Shown here piece after piece: positions 7,288 through 16,117 of a stretch of DNA of 64,000 bases (position 1 is the first letter of the stretch; each line of letters begins with the position of its first letter). The notes below the pieces were generated by a model. That model worked only from the letters and a program-made list of their open reading frames with translations. It had not been told where the DNA came from and made no database searches. The position numbers and the translations under genes are program-made. The stretch is from an uncultured Chthonomonas sp. (GTDB lineage: Bacteria; Armatimonadota; Chthonomonadetes; Chthonomonadales; CAJBBX01), in NCBI GenBank assembly GCA_903951425.1, contig CAJBBX010000086.1:1-64000 (forward strand), in the 5' to 3' direction.

Positions 7288-8052
7288 ATGACCAGAAACG
7301 ACTGGACCCTTGCCGAGGTGCTGCCGGCATTCGCGTACTACTGCCGCACACCCTACGGCAAGCTGCATCAGCGCAACCCCGACATCATCGCTCTGGCCGA
7401 GCGGTTGGGCCGCACGCCGGGGGCCGTGGCGCGGAAGCTGACCAACATCGCCTCGTGCGACCCCGACCTCCGCGCCAGCGGACGGGCGGGTAGCGCCAAC
7501 GTGGCTCAGGTGGAGAAGGACCTGTTCCACCGGTTCCTGAGCGAGCACGATAGGGTGATCCTTGAGGCGAACGATGCCCTTGAACGGTTGATGACAGACG
7601 GGTCGGAGCCCGTGCCCGTTGAGCCGGCCTTCACGCCGCCCGTGGGACCGACCACCAACCTGACTGAGGTGGCCGTGCGCCGTGTCCAGGGCATCTTCCG
7701 GCGCGTGGTGCTGTCTAGCTACGTGAACGGATGCGCCATGTGCGACGTGGATGCGCCGCAGTACCTAACCGCCGCGCACATCATCCCGTGGTCGTCCTGC
7801 GAGTCGCGTCGGTGCGATCCGCGCAACGGCATGGCCCTCTGCGGCATCCACGACCGGGCCTTCGAGCACGGCTTCGTGGCAGTGGACGACGATCTGCGGA
7901 TCATGGTCGCCGCTCCAGCCATGTGGACCCACAGCAAGGTGCTGACCGAGATGGTGGCCAACCTGGGCGGAATCCCCCTGCGCCTTCCGGAGCGGTTCGC
8001 GCCGGACCCAGAGGCGTTGGAGTGGCACCGGGAGCACACATTTGTGGTGTAG
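7288..8052 (+). CDS. HNH endonuclease (HNH_2-type)
   Basis: 254 residues. The C-terminal HNH fold is clear: CAMCD (about 149), TAAHIIPWS with the general-base His, DPRNGMALCGIHDRAFEHGF with the Asn and the final His. This layout is that of the HNH_2 domain found in restriction-like endonucleases. The N-terminal 140 residues resemble a DNA-reading region, helical with LAERLGRTPGAVARKLTNIA, a helix-turn-helix-like stretch. The stop is 50 bases before the large PLD-helicase gene in the same direction, so the two probably form one nuclease/helicase module. Restriction or defence function is inference. Confidence 0.85.
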   Translation: MTRNDWTLAEVLPAFAYYCRTPYGKLHQRNPDIIALAERLGRTPGAVARKLTNIASCDPDLRASGRAGSANVAQVEKDLFHRFLSEHDRVILEANDALERLMTDGSEPVPVEPAFTPPVGPTTNLTEVAVRRVQGIFRRVVLSSYVNGCAMCDVDAPQYLTAAHIIPWSSCESRRCDPRNGMALCGIHDRAFEHGFVAVDDDLRIMVAAPAMWTHSKVLTEMVANLGGIPLRLPERFAPDPEALEWHREHTFVV

Positions 8053-8102
8053 GTGCGGGGCGTAGAGCGACGGTAAAGCTGGCTTTGGGAGGTTCGCAAC
8101 CC

Positions 8103-11100
8103 ATGCTGAAGCAGTTGGCATCAGGCCTGTACGAGTCGTTGGTGACCGATCGGCTGGGAGGCGAACTGGCGCGTCTGCCTGCGGAATTGGCCGCTGAACT
8201 CACTGATCTGGACCCCGGCGACGCCCATGAGTACCTGGCACGCCATGTCTACGAGCAGGTGCGGGAGGCGCTCCGGCATGTGGATGCGAGCGACGAGAAT
8301 CGGCTGGCGACGCAGATCACGGCCTGCAATCGGCTGATCAGGTCGACGCAGTCGCTGCTGACCAAGGCGTCAACTGCGGGTGAGACCGTGCGTGAACCCG
8401 GTGAGATGCTGCAGCAGGTACGGAGCACGCTGTTCGGCGCCATGCCGGTACTGACGCCCGTGGTGCCACTCTCAACGAGTGCGCTGATTACGAATGACGG
8501 CGAGCACGTCAGCATCGCCGAGGCCCTGAAGCGCGAGACTGCCTCTGCTGACAGCATTGATCTGATTTGCGCCTTCGTGAACTACACAGGCGTGCGGATC
8601 CTAGAGGAATCGATTCGGGAAGTCTGCCGTCGCGGGCCGATGCGCCTCGTTACCACCACGTATATGGGTGCCACGCAGCGACGGGCGTTGGATGCGTTAG
8701 TAGGGTGGGGAGTTCAGGTGAAGGTCGCCTACGAACGCCCACCAGCCAACACCAAGCTCCACGCCAAGGCGTGGCTCTTCCGGCGCAAGACCGGCTTCCA
8801 CACTGCATTGGTGGGCTCCTCGAACCTTTCGTACTCGGCCCTGATGGATGGCCTCGAGTGGAACGTGCGTCTCTCCAGCGTTGAGACGCCGCACGTCCTG
8901 AAGCACTTCGAGAGCACGTTCGAGCGCTATTGGACGGATGACCTGTTCGAGAGCTATGACCCGGATCGGGACAGTGATCGCCTTGACGCTGCGCTTCAGG
9001 CGCCCAACCGCTCGCCGGACCTAGCCTTCGTTGCAGTCGACATCCATCCGCGGCCGCATCAGGTGGACATTCTTGAGGCGCTGGACGCCGAGCGAGAGCT
9101 CCACGGCCGGAGCCAGAATCTCGTGGTTGCAGCGACCGGTACCGGGAAGACCGTGGTCGCTGCACTGGACTACCGTCGTCTGCGGAAGGCCATGGGCACG
9201 GCAAGCCTGCTCTTTGTTGCCCACCGGAAGGAGATTCTGCAGCAGTCGTTGCAGACCTTCCGGACCGTGCTTCGCGATGGGTCATTCGGCTCCTTGTGGG
9301 TCGACGGGCAACGGCCTGATGACGGACGGTATGTGTTTGCCTCGATCCAGTCGCTCTCCCAGTTCGATCTGGCCCTGATGCCCCGCGAGCAGTTCGACGT
9401 GGTCATCGTGGACGAGTTCCACCACGCCGAGGCGGTCACGTACCAGCGGCTCCTGAAGCATCTGACCCCGAAGCAGTTGCTGGGCCTGACCGCTACACCG
9501 GAACGTACCGACGGTACGAACGTGGCTGCCTTCTTCGACGGCCGCGTTGCCTATGAGATGCGTCTGTGGGACGCGCTAGACGAGGGCATCCTCTGTCCAT
9601 TCCAGTACTTCGGCGTGGCCGACAACACGGACCTTAGTGGCGTTGAATGGCGGTCAGGTAAGTACGACGCCGCGGCACTAGAGACACTCTATGTGGACCA
9701 AGGCGTCGCCCGGGCGGCCCTCATCGCCGAGAAGGTGGACAGCATCGTTGATGACCGTACGGCCATGCACGCGCTCGGCTACTGTGCCACCGTTCGGCAC
9801 GCCCAGTTTATGTCCGAGCAGTTCAACAAGATCGGCATTGCCAGCCAGTATGTCACAGGCGACACGGCAAGTCAGGAGCGCGCTGAAGCGCTGATGAAGC
9901 TGCGTCGTGGCGAACTCAACGTGATCTTCGCGGTAGATGTGTTCAATGAGGGCGTCGACCTTCCCGAGGTCGACACGGTCCTCTTTCTGAGACCCACGGA
10001 GAGCGCCACCGTCTACCTCCAGCAGCTTGGGCGTGGCCTTCGGCTCTGCGAGGGCAAGCGCTGCCTCACGGCCATCGACTTCGTGGGCCATCATCATCAC
10101 CGCTTCCGGTTCGACCTTCGTCTGCGAGCCATGACAGGCCTATCGCGGCGAGCGATTGAGGAGCAAGTGGCCGGCGGGTTCGTTTCGCTGCCTGCGGGCT
10201 GCCACATTGAGCTGGACCGAGTTGCCCGAGACCGGGTGCTGGAGAACCTCAAGGGCAGCCTGCCATCGCGGACGCCCTTCCTTCGGGCCGAGTTGCAGAG
10301 CTTGGCTTGTGGTCGGGCGGACTACCCGCTTAGCACGTACCTGGCGGAAACTCGCGTCGAGCCCGGCGAGTTCTACACCGGACAGCGCTACTACACCATG
10401 CTCAAGAGGCTTGCCGGGCTGATCACTCATGAGGGGACCGAGACTGAGAGCAGACTCGGCAAGGGGCTGGCGCGGTTACTCGAAGTCTCGGACCTTGAAC
10501 GGTGCCAGTTCTACTCTGATATGCTAACCGGGACGTGCCCACCGGCCTTGGACCGCCTGTCCATCCGGCAGCAGCGCCTGCTGTACATGTTCGGTTGTGC
10601 GCTCGTATCTGACACGAAGCAGGCGACCGTCGTCGAGTCGCTGCAGCAGATATGGTCGGAGCCCCATATCACCGATGAGGCCCGCCAACTGCTGGAGGAG
10701 ATGCTGACGCGGACCCGCACAAAGACGCTGACCATCGAGCGTGACGGTATGGTCGATGTGCCGATTCAGACGCATGGCGTCTACTCGCAGGATGCTGTTG
10801 TGGCCGCTCTTGGGATCGAGAATCCGGCGTCGATGCGGCAGGGCGTCTACTACTCGAAGGATCACCGATGCGACGCCTTCTTTGTGACCTTGCGGAAGAC
10901 GGAGAAGGACTACTCACCCACCACCCGCTACAACGACTATCTCATCAGCCCGACGGAGTTCCACTGGGAGTCGCAGAGCGGCACGCCGGAGGGCTCGGAA
11001 GTAGGGCAGCGGTACCAACGGAACAGCCCTGAGCAGACGGTGCTGCTCTTCGTGCGGGAGGCCCGGCAAAGCGATCGGCGCACCAGCCCCTACCTGTGCC

Positions 11101-11216
11101 TCGGCCCGGCTACGTACCTGTCGCACGAGGGCGAGAGACCCATGCGTATACGGTGGCGACTGGAGTCGCCGGTGCCGGCCAGCCGGTACATGGCGCTGAA
11201 GAACGCCGCCGGGTAG
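8103..11216 (+). CDS. PLD nuclease - SF2 helicase - DUF3427-like fusion
   Basis: 1037 residues from the ATG at 8103. A phospholipase-D-type nuclease region carries LHAKAWLF (His about 219) and GSSNLSYSAL. An SF2 helicase core follows, with Walker A AATGTGKTVVAA (about 340), the DEAH-type box VIVDEFHHA (about 433), motif III LTATPERTDG and motif VI QQLGRGLR (about 638). The C-terminal 350 residues match the layout of DUF3427, including QGVYYSKDHRCDAFFVTLRK and FHWESQSGTPEGSEVGQRY. Proteins of this plan are DNA translocase-nucleases often found next to HNH or methylase genes in defence islands. No methyltransferase is present here. The gene looks intact. Confidence 0.88.
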   Translation: MLKQLASGLYESLVTDRLGGELARLPAELAAELTDLDPGDAHEYLARHVYEQVREALRHVDASDENRLATQITACNRLIRSTQSLLTKASTAGETVREPGEMLQQVRSTLFGAMPVLTPVVPLSTSALITNDGEHVSIAEALKRETASADSIDLICAFVNYTGVRILEESIREVCRRGPMRLVTTTYMGATQRRALDALVGWGVQVKVAYERPPANTKLHAKAWLFRRKTGFHTALVGSSNLSYSALMDGLEWNVRLSSVETPHVLKHFESTFERYWTDDLFESYDPDRDSDRLDAALQAPNRSPDLAFVAVDIHPRPHQVDILEALDAERELHGRSQNLVVAATGTGKTVVAALDYRRLRKAMGTASLLFVAHRKEILQQSLQTFRTVLRDGSFGSLWVDGQRPDDGRYVFASIQSLSQFDLALMPREQFDVVIVDEFHHAEAVTYQRLLKHLTPKQLLGLTATPERTDGTNVAAFFDGRVAYEMRLWDALDEGILCPFQYFGVADNTDLSGVEWRSGKYDAAALETLYVDQGVARAALIAEKVDSIVDDRTAMHALGYCATVRHAQFMSEQFNKIGIASQYVTGDTASQERAEALMKLRRGELNVIFAVDVFNEGVDLPEVDTVLFLRPTESATVYLQQLGRGLRLCEGKRCLTAIDFVGHHHHRFRFDLRLRAMTGLSRRAIEEQVAGGFVSLPAGCHIELDRVARDRVLENLKGSLPSRTPFLRAELQSLACGRADYPLSTYLAETRVEPGEFYTGQRYYTMLKRLAGLITHEGTETESRLGKGLARLLEVSDLERCQFYSDMLTGTCPPALDRLSIRQQRLLYMFGCALVSDTKQATVVESLQQIWSEPHITDEARQLLEEMLTRTRTKTLTIERDGMVDVPIQTHGVYSQDAVVAALGIENPASMRQGVYYSKDHRCDAFFVTLRKTEKDYSPTTRYNDYLISPTEFHWESQSGTPEGSEVGQRYQRNSPEQTVLLFVREARQSDRRTSPYLCLGPATYLSHEGERPMRIRWRLESPVPASRYMALKNAAG

Positions 11217-11375
11217 CCTCGGGCCGGCCAACTGGTTGTGGTGCGGCCATCTTGGCTGCACGTGTCCGGTGCCCGCCGCCGCAGGCTGGAGCCCTGCACC
11301 ACTGGCAGGTAGGATGTGGTCGGCGCGGGGCCGGGCGATTGAGCCGGGCTGAGGCGGCGCCGGGAGCGCGGGACC
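11217..11375. repeat. Intergenic region with a GTGGTGC/GCACCAC hairpin
   Basis: GTGGTGC (11238-11244) pairs with GCACCAC (11296-11302) around a GC-rich loop. No T-tract follows, so it is more likely a dispersed extragenic palindrome than a terminator. No gene is seen here. Confidence 0.45.
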
Positions 11376-11924
11376 ATGCATTCCATGCTGCACACAGATG
11401 CCGGACACGGACTGCTTGAGATTGTGATCCGGACGTCGGCGGTCTACTTCTGCCTCCTGCTGGGGCTGCGCCTGTCGGGCAAGCGGGAGATCGGGCAGAT
11501 CACTCCGTTCGACCTGGCGGTGCTGCTGCTCATCAGCAACGCGGTCCAGAACGCCATGACGGGCGGCGACAACAGCCTGACGGGGGGGCTCCTTTCGGCC
11601 GGGGTGCTGCTGGCGCTCAATGCCCTGGTGGCCGGCATCCGAATGCGCTCGCCCCGGCTCCAGCGCTTCGTCGAAGGCGTGCCCACGGTGCTCATCTCGC
11701 GCGGCACGGTGCAGGAGGCAGCCCTGGCGCACGAGCGGATGACGAGGGATGAGCTGGACGCGGCCCTGCGGCAGCACGAGGTGGCGGACCTGGGGCAGGT
11801 GGAGATGGCGGTCCTCGAGATCGACGGCAGCATCAGCGTGGTCCGCCGAGACCCGGACGGGGCGGTCCCGGTCGTGCATACGCGCAAGAAGCTGGTACAC
11901 CACCACAAGGCGGACGACGGATAG
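11376..11924 (+). CDS. DUF421 (YetF-type) membrane protein
   Basis: 182 residues. Three N-terminal membrane helices are followed by the characteristic cytoplasmic domain. The motifs RLSGKREIGQITPFDLAVLL, VPTVLISRG, ERMTRDELDAALRQHEV and VEMAVLEIDGSISVV are typical of the family. The molecular role of DUF421 proteins is not settled. The start may be 11376 or the second ATG at 11385. The gene stands alone. Confidence 0.9.
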   Translation: MHSMLHTDAGHGLLEIVIRTSAVYFCLLLGLRLSGKREIGQITPFDLAVLLLISNAVQNAMTGGDNSLTGGLLSAGVLLALNALVAGIRMRSPRLQRFVEGVPTVLISRGTVQEAALAHERMTRDELDAALRQHEVADLGQVEMAVLEIDGSISVVRRDPDGAVPVVHTRKKLVHHHKADDG

Positions 11925-11977
11925 GTTGGACGGCGGGTACGGCGGGTACGGCGGCGAATGGCGATTGGCGAGTGGTG

Positions 11978-12030
11978 CGTCCGTGGAGGTCTGTGTGCCG
12001 GCGCCCGCTTGCACGGACTGACACGGACGA
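11978..12030. repeat. GTCCGTG/CACGGAC inverted tandem element, copy 2
   Basis: A shorter version of the element at 5791-5886: CGTCCGTGGAGGTCTGTG, then GCACGGACTGACACGGACG. It lies between the DUF421 gene and the end of a Uma2 pseudogene. Confidence 0.6.
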
Positions 12031-12045
12031 CGGCGGTCGGTCGGG

Positions 12046-12693
12046 TTACGGTGCCGGGCGGAGGCCGGCCAGGACCGCCGCCGGGTCACCGGCCAGCAGC
12101 GCGGCCACGTTGAGGGTGAGCCCGGGGAAAGCCGCGCTACGGAGGATCTCGGAGCCGGCCGGGGCCAGCGGCTGGTACTCGCCATCTTCGAGCTTCCACC
12201 AGTCCAGGGCCGCGTCGTCGATGCGCCAGACCAGGTACTCCTGAACGCCGGACCGCCGGTAGACGCGGCGCTTATCATGCAGGTCATACGAAGCCGAGGA
12301 GACGGCGACCTCGATCACGAGCTCGCCCTCCAGTTAGCCTCGTGCGTTCACACGGGATGCGCCGCCGACGGTTCGCCGAAGCACCAGGTCGGGCTGGACC
12401 TCGTTGTCGGCATCGAGGATGACGGTGGCGTTGTCGAGCGCCTCCACTCCGGGGGTGTCGGCGGCATAGGCGAGCGCCCAGCCGGCGACGATCGTGTGCG
12501 CCCGCACGTGCTTCGCACCGACCGGCGAAGCCAAGTACACAACCGCTTCCACGAGCTCCGCCTTCTTGATGTGCGGCATCGCCTCGTACCGGCGCTGGAA
12601 CTCAGCACGGCTCAGGCGGTCGCCGGTTTCGAGGGCTGGAACGCGCGGCATCGGCCGGTAGCCGGTTGCCTCGACGGTCTGCACATGGCCCAT
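12046..12693 (-). pseudogene. Uma2 family gene broken by an in-frame stop
   Basis: Reading from the ATG at 12693, the first part (SRAEFQRRYEAMPHIKKAEL, DNATVILDADNEVQPDLVL) is a typical Uma2/DUF820 protein, a PD-(D/E)XK restriction-like fold of unknown role. A TAA at 12334-12336 interrupts it after NARG. The same frame then continues without shift into LEGELVIEVAVSSASYDLHD and the rest of the domain down to 12046. In intact relatives a Tyr or similar residue stands where the stop is. A single base change therefore created the stop. It could also be a sequencing error. Confidence 0.8.
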
Positions 12694-12766
12694 CGTCACC
12701 CTCCCGTGGCCCGAGCGCGGTCCCACGTCCGATTGTTCCCAAACGGCCGGACCCCGCCCTTCCTGC

Positions 12767-13669
12767 TTACCTCTTCCCGGCGGGCGCCAGAAGGGGTTGG
12801 AGGCGCTGGGCGTATAGCTCGTAGCCGGCCGGGGAGAGGTGGATGGCGTCGGGGGCGAACAGGTCCGGCTTGAGCGTTCCGTCGGGACGGGTGAAGTCGG
12901 CCCAGAGGTCGAGGATGCGCACGCGGGGGTCGCGGTCGAGCTTCAGCTGGTCGAGCGCGGCGTTGGTCTTCTTCATGTCCTCGTAGAAGCGGACGCCGGG
13001 GGCGTGGGCCGGGAGGATTTTGGCGACCACCAGCGAGGCCTTCGGGAACCTGGCCAGGAGGTTGGCAGCGCAGACGGCGACGCCCCGGGCGGCGGCGTCG
13101 GTTCCGGTCTCCGGGGTGAAGAACATGTTGTTATTGCCGATCATGAGGACGACGATGCGGGGGGCGAGGCCCTCCACGCCGCCGTGGTCGAGGCGCCAGA
13201 GGACGTTCTGGGCCTTGTCGCCGCCGATGCCGATGTTGACGGCCTTGAGGCGGGGGAAGCGCGACTGCCAGGCCGCGTTGAGCTTGCCCGTGTCGAGCGG
13301 GCTTCCCCACTGCTGGGTGATGCTGTCGCCGACGAGCAGGACGTCGACGGGGCCGCGGTTGGCGCGGACGTGCTCGACGAGTTTGGCGTGGGTATCCAGC
13401 CAGCGGGTCCCGCCCCAGTAGCCGGCGGCGGGCGTCACGGGCCAGAGGGCGGGGTCGTGCTTGCCGGCCTCGGAGCCGGGGCGGCGGGCGAACTCGGGCT
13501 TCAGGACGTAGGCGCGCTCGGCGTCGCTCAGGGGCCAGCCGGTGCGCCGCGGGTCCATCTTGCCCTCGTTGTAGGGGGCATAGGGGTACGCAAAGGGCTC
13601 CTGCGCGGCGGCGGAGAGGGGAGCCAACAGCGCGACGGACAGGGCGAGCATGGTTCGGATGGGTGACAT
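12767..13669 (-). CDS. Secreted SGNH/GDSL hydrolase
   Basis: 300 residues with a signal peptide (MLALSVALLAPLSAAAQ). SGNH blocks are clear: VGDSITQQWG with the nucleophile Ser, NIGIGGDKAQN with the oxyanion Gly, IGNNNMFF with the Asn, and DAIHLSPAGYEL with the Asp-His pair. It resembles the platelet-activating-factor acetylhydrolase-like and acetylxylan-esterase-like lipases secreted by polysaccharide degraders. It is the last gene of a four-gene minus-strand group (16117-13669 and upstream), 36 bases after the GH99-like gene. Deacetylation of a glycan is the likely job, by inference. Confidence 0.88.
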   Translation of the reverse strand: MSPIRTMLALSVALLAPLSAAAQEPFAYPYAPYNEGKMDPRRTGWPLSDAERAYVLKPEFARRPGSEAGKHDPALWPVTPAAGYWGGTRWLDTHAKLVEHVRANRGPVDVLLVGDSITQQWGSPLDTGKLNAAWQSRFPRLKAVNIGIGGDKAQNVLWRLDHGGVEGLAPRIVVLMIGNNNMFFTPETGTDAAARGVAVCAANLLARFPKASLVVAKILPAHAPGVRFYEDMKKTNAALDQLKLDRDPRVRILDLWADFTRPDGTLKPDLFAPDAIHLSPAGYELYAQRLQPLLAPAGKR

Positions 13670-13705
13670 GGCGGCTTCCTCCGCGTCGGTCGAGGGACTG
13701 CCCGG

Positions 13706-14902
13706 CTACCGGTGCGCGCGGTAGAGGGCGTCGTAGGGGCCGAGGCCCAGATCGGCGGGCTGGATGTCCTGATGGGCTCCGGCGCGGGGTGCGAAGGCCC
13801 GGCGTACGGCGTCCAGCGGGCCGAATCCGGCGGAGCGGGTGGGGAGCAGGTAGTGGCCCTCGCCGAACTCGTTCCAGTTATCCAGAAGGACGAGCCTGCG
13901 GGCCAGGCCGGTTCCCTCCCCTGCGAAGGCGCGAGCCCGGAGGCAGAGCTGCTCCAGTGCGGTCGGCTGCAGGCTCCAGGCGGCCTTGCTGAAGGCGCCG
14001 CCCCAGGGGCGCGAGTCCCAGCCGGTTGAGGCGGTGACGATGTGCGGCAGCGGCCCGGCGGCGGCCTCGCGCCAGCAGGCCTCCTGAGCCTGGACGAGGG
14101 CCTCCTGGGTGCGGCCTTCGGGCGGGGGCATGTGCCGCGTGAAGGTGGGCCAGTGGTAGGAGTAGCTATAGTCCATGCCCATGCGAGCCATGGCCGCGGT
14201 GGCCTCGGCGCCCGAGCCGGTGTTCTCGCCATGGTGCTCGCCGGCGACGACGAGGCCCTTGAGGCCGGCCTTGCGGCAGGCGGCGCGCATGGCCGCGATG
14301 GCCGCGCGGGTGGGCTCGGCTCCGCCCAGGTCGGCGATGAGCTTCTCGGGCCGATAGATGAAGAGGACCGGCTTGCCCTGCTCGCGGAGGTAGTTGGGTC
14401 GGCGGAAGTAGTTCTGGATCCAGAAGGGCAGGAGGTTCTCCAGGAGGTCCTTTTCGGACTGGACGCCGCAGGCGACGCTGTTGGCGTTCTCCCAGAGGAT
14501 GGCGAACTGGATGCGGCTGCCTGTGCGGGACTTGAAGAGGCCGTCGTGGAGCCAGTGGCCGAAGATGGGGCGGGCGGGCTTGCCCAGCGTCTCCGGGGCG
14601 CGGTACCAGCAGGAGACGAAGAGGCCGATGCCGTGCTCCAGCGCCCACTTCACCTCCCAGTCCGTGACCTCGGGGTCGCCCTCGTCATAGTAGCCGAGGA
14701 GTGGCGTCCGCTCGGGATAGGCCTCCAGTGCGTTCCAAGCCTTGCGCTGGGGGCTCTGGCGCCAGATGGGGCACGCGATGACGCCGACGAGGAGGCGGCC
14801 GGTGGAGGCGGGCCTGGGTTCGGGCACGCGCGAGGCGGGGCCGGAACCCGCGGCGCAGGCGACAACGATGAGCGCCAGTGCGGCGGCGAGGGTCATGGTC
14901 AT
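13706..14902 (-). CDS. GH99/WbsX-like glycoside hydrolase, probable lipoprotein
   Basis: 398 residues. The N-terminus ends LIVVACAAG, a plausible lipobox with Cys16. The body is a TIM-barrel of the WbsX/GH99-like type: LVGVIACPIWRQS, GLFVSCWYRAPETLGKP, IQFAILWENANS, GKPVLFIYRPEKLI and the late signature LLDNWNEFGEGHYLLPT. Such proteins act on alpha-mannan-like or other polysaccharides or transfer glycosyl groups. The substrate cannot be read here. It lies 18 bases downstream of the epimerase gene and is probably co-transcribed. Confidence 0.75.
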   Translation of the reverse strand: MTMTLAAALALIVVACAAGSGPASRVPEPRPASTGRLLVGVIACPIWRQSPQRKAWNALEAYPERTPLLGYYDEGDPEVTDWEVKWALEHGIGLFVSCWYRAPETLGKPARPIFGHWLHDGLFKSRTGSRIQFAILWENANSVACGVQSEKDLLENLLPFWIQNYFRRPNYLREQGKPVLFIYRPEKLIADLGGAEPTRAAIAAMRAACRKAGLKGLVVAGEHHGENTGSGAEATAAMARMGMDYSYSYHWPTFTRHMPPPEGRTQEALVQAQEACWREAAAGPLPHIVTASTGWDSRPWGGAFSKAAWSLQPTALEQLCLRARAFAGEGTGLARRLVLLDNWNEFGEGHYLLPTRSAGFGPLDAVRRAFAPRAGAHQDIQPADLGLGPYDALYRAHR

Positions 14903-14920
14903 GGCTGGCTGCGTCCGGGC

Positions 14921-16117
14921 CTAATCCTCGTCAGCGGCGGCCGCGCGGAGCCAGTCGCAGGCTTCGCGGCAGAGGCCCACGACGTGGTAGTCGACCTTCC
15001 ACTCGCTCCCCTTGTCGGTGGTGGGAACGGAGCCGTCGGCCTCGACGCGGTCGTACCAGCCGCCGTGGTCGGGGTCCAGGAAGCGGCTGCGGAAGCTGTC
15101 GATGACGCGGCAGAAGCTGTCGAGCAGGTCGGCGCGGTGGTGGGCGAGACCCAGGCGGAGCATGGCGCGGGCGGTCTCGCACTGCTCCCACCGGCTCTTG
15201 TGGCGGCTGATGATGGAGCCGTCGGGCCGGGCGGGCGAGAAGAGGCCGGGCTGCTCTTCGTCCCAACCCATGCGGAGGCCCAGGTCGGCCAGGCGGTGGG
15301 CGTGGGGCAGCCAGGTGTCGTCGAGGCCCTGCTGGAAGCCGCGGCAGAAGAGCCAGGCCCACTCGAGGTGGTGGCCCAGGTCGTAGCGGCCTCCGGCGGC
15401 TTCGGGCAGCGGGACCCAGCGGGCGTCGTAGACCTCGGGCAGGGGGCCCCTGCCGGCGATGAGGAGGCCCGCGACGAACCGGGCGGTGCGGCCGGCCTCG
15501 CGGATGCCCTGGCGGCCCATGGTGGCCTCGGCCAGGGCGAGGTTGGCCTCGAACCAGTGCATGACAGGGTTCTGCGAGCGGGTATCGGCCAGGGGCTCCC
15601 AGTCGGCCGTGGCGGAGGGAATGAGGCCGCCCTGGGCGTCGGTGAGGTGGTCGGCCACGGCCTCGCGGACCTGCTGTGCGGCGGCGAGCATGCGGTCGTC
15701 GCGGAGGACGCGGGCGGCGTGGGCCAGGCCGAAGAGGGCGAAGGCGTGGCCGTAGGCGTCCTTGCGGTCATCCAGTACGGCGCCGTTCAGGCCGACGGCC
15801 CAGTGGCAGCCCCCCTGGGCGCGGTCCATGAAGTGGCGGATGAAGAAGAGCGAGGCGCGCTCCACGGCGTCGAGGTAGGCCTGGTCGTCGGTGATGTCCC
15901 ATCCGACGGCGAAGTTGTAGATGAGGCGCGCCTGGCTGACGAGGGTGGCTCGCGGCTCGCCGTAGGGGCGCCAGGTGCGGTCGAGGCGGCATCGGAGGAG
16001 GCCGTCGGGCCCGGCGGCGAGCAGCCAGCGCGGCAGGAGGTCCTCGCGCAGGTGCGCCCGGAGCCAGCGGAGGCGCTTGCGGACCTCGGGCGGGATGGTC
16101 AGTTCCTCGGGCATCAT
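14921..16117 (-). CDS. AGE-family (N-acylglucosamine 2-epimerase-like) isomerase
   Basis: 398 residues. The start is the ATG at 16117, overlapping the upstream stop by four bases (ATGATG). The family's alpha/alpha toroid is evident from TLVSQARLIYNFAVG, KDAYGHAFALFGLAHAARVL, NPVMHWFEANLALAEAT, HHLEWAWLFCRGFQ and GGWYDRVEADG. The conserved Arg and the His residues of the active centre (HLEWAWL) are present. Members epimerise or isomerise sugars such as mannose/glucose, cellobiose or N-acetylglucosamine. The exact substrate is unknown. The neighbouring oxidoreductase and hydrolases suggest work on an imported or released sugar. Confidence 0.85.
   Translation of the reverse strand: MMPEELTIPPEVRKRLRWLRAHLREDLLPRWLLAAGPDGLLRCRLDRTWRPYGEPRATLVSQARLIYNFAVGWDITDDQAYLDAVERASLFFIRHFMDRAQGGCHWAVGLNGAVLDDRKDAYGHAFALFGLAHAARVLRDDRMLAAAQQVREAVADHLTDAQGGLIPSATADWEPLADTRSQNPVMHWFEANLALAEATMGRQGIREAGRTARFVAGLLIAGRGPLPEVYDARWVPLPEAAGGRYDLGHHLEWAWLFCRGFQQGLDDTWLPHAHRLADLGLRMGWDEEQPGLFSPARPDGSIISRHKSRWEQCETARAMLRLGLAHHRADLLDSFCRVIDSFRSRFLDPDHGGWYDRVEADGSVPTTDKGSEWKVDYHVVGLCREACDWLRAAAADED

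Noticed and set aside
3998-11216. Intact prophage
   Set aside because: Apart from the terminase-like pair there is no portal, capsid, tail, lysis, repressor or integrase gene.
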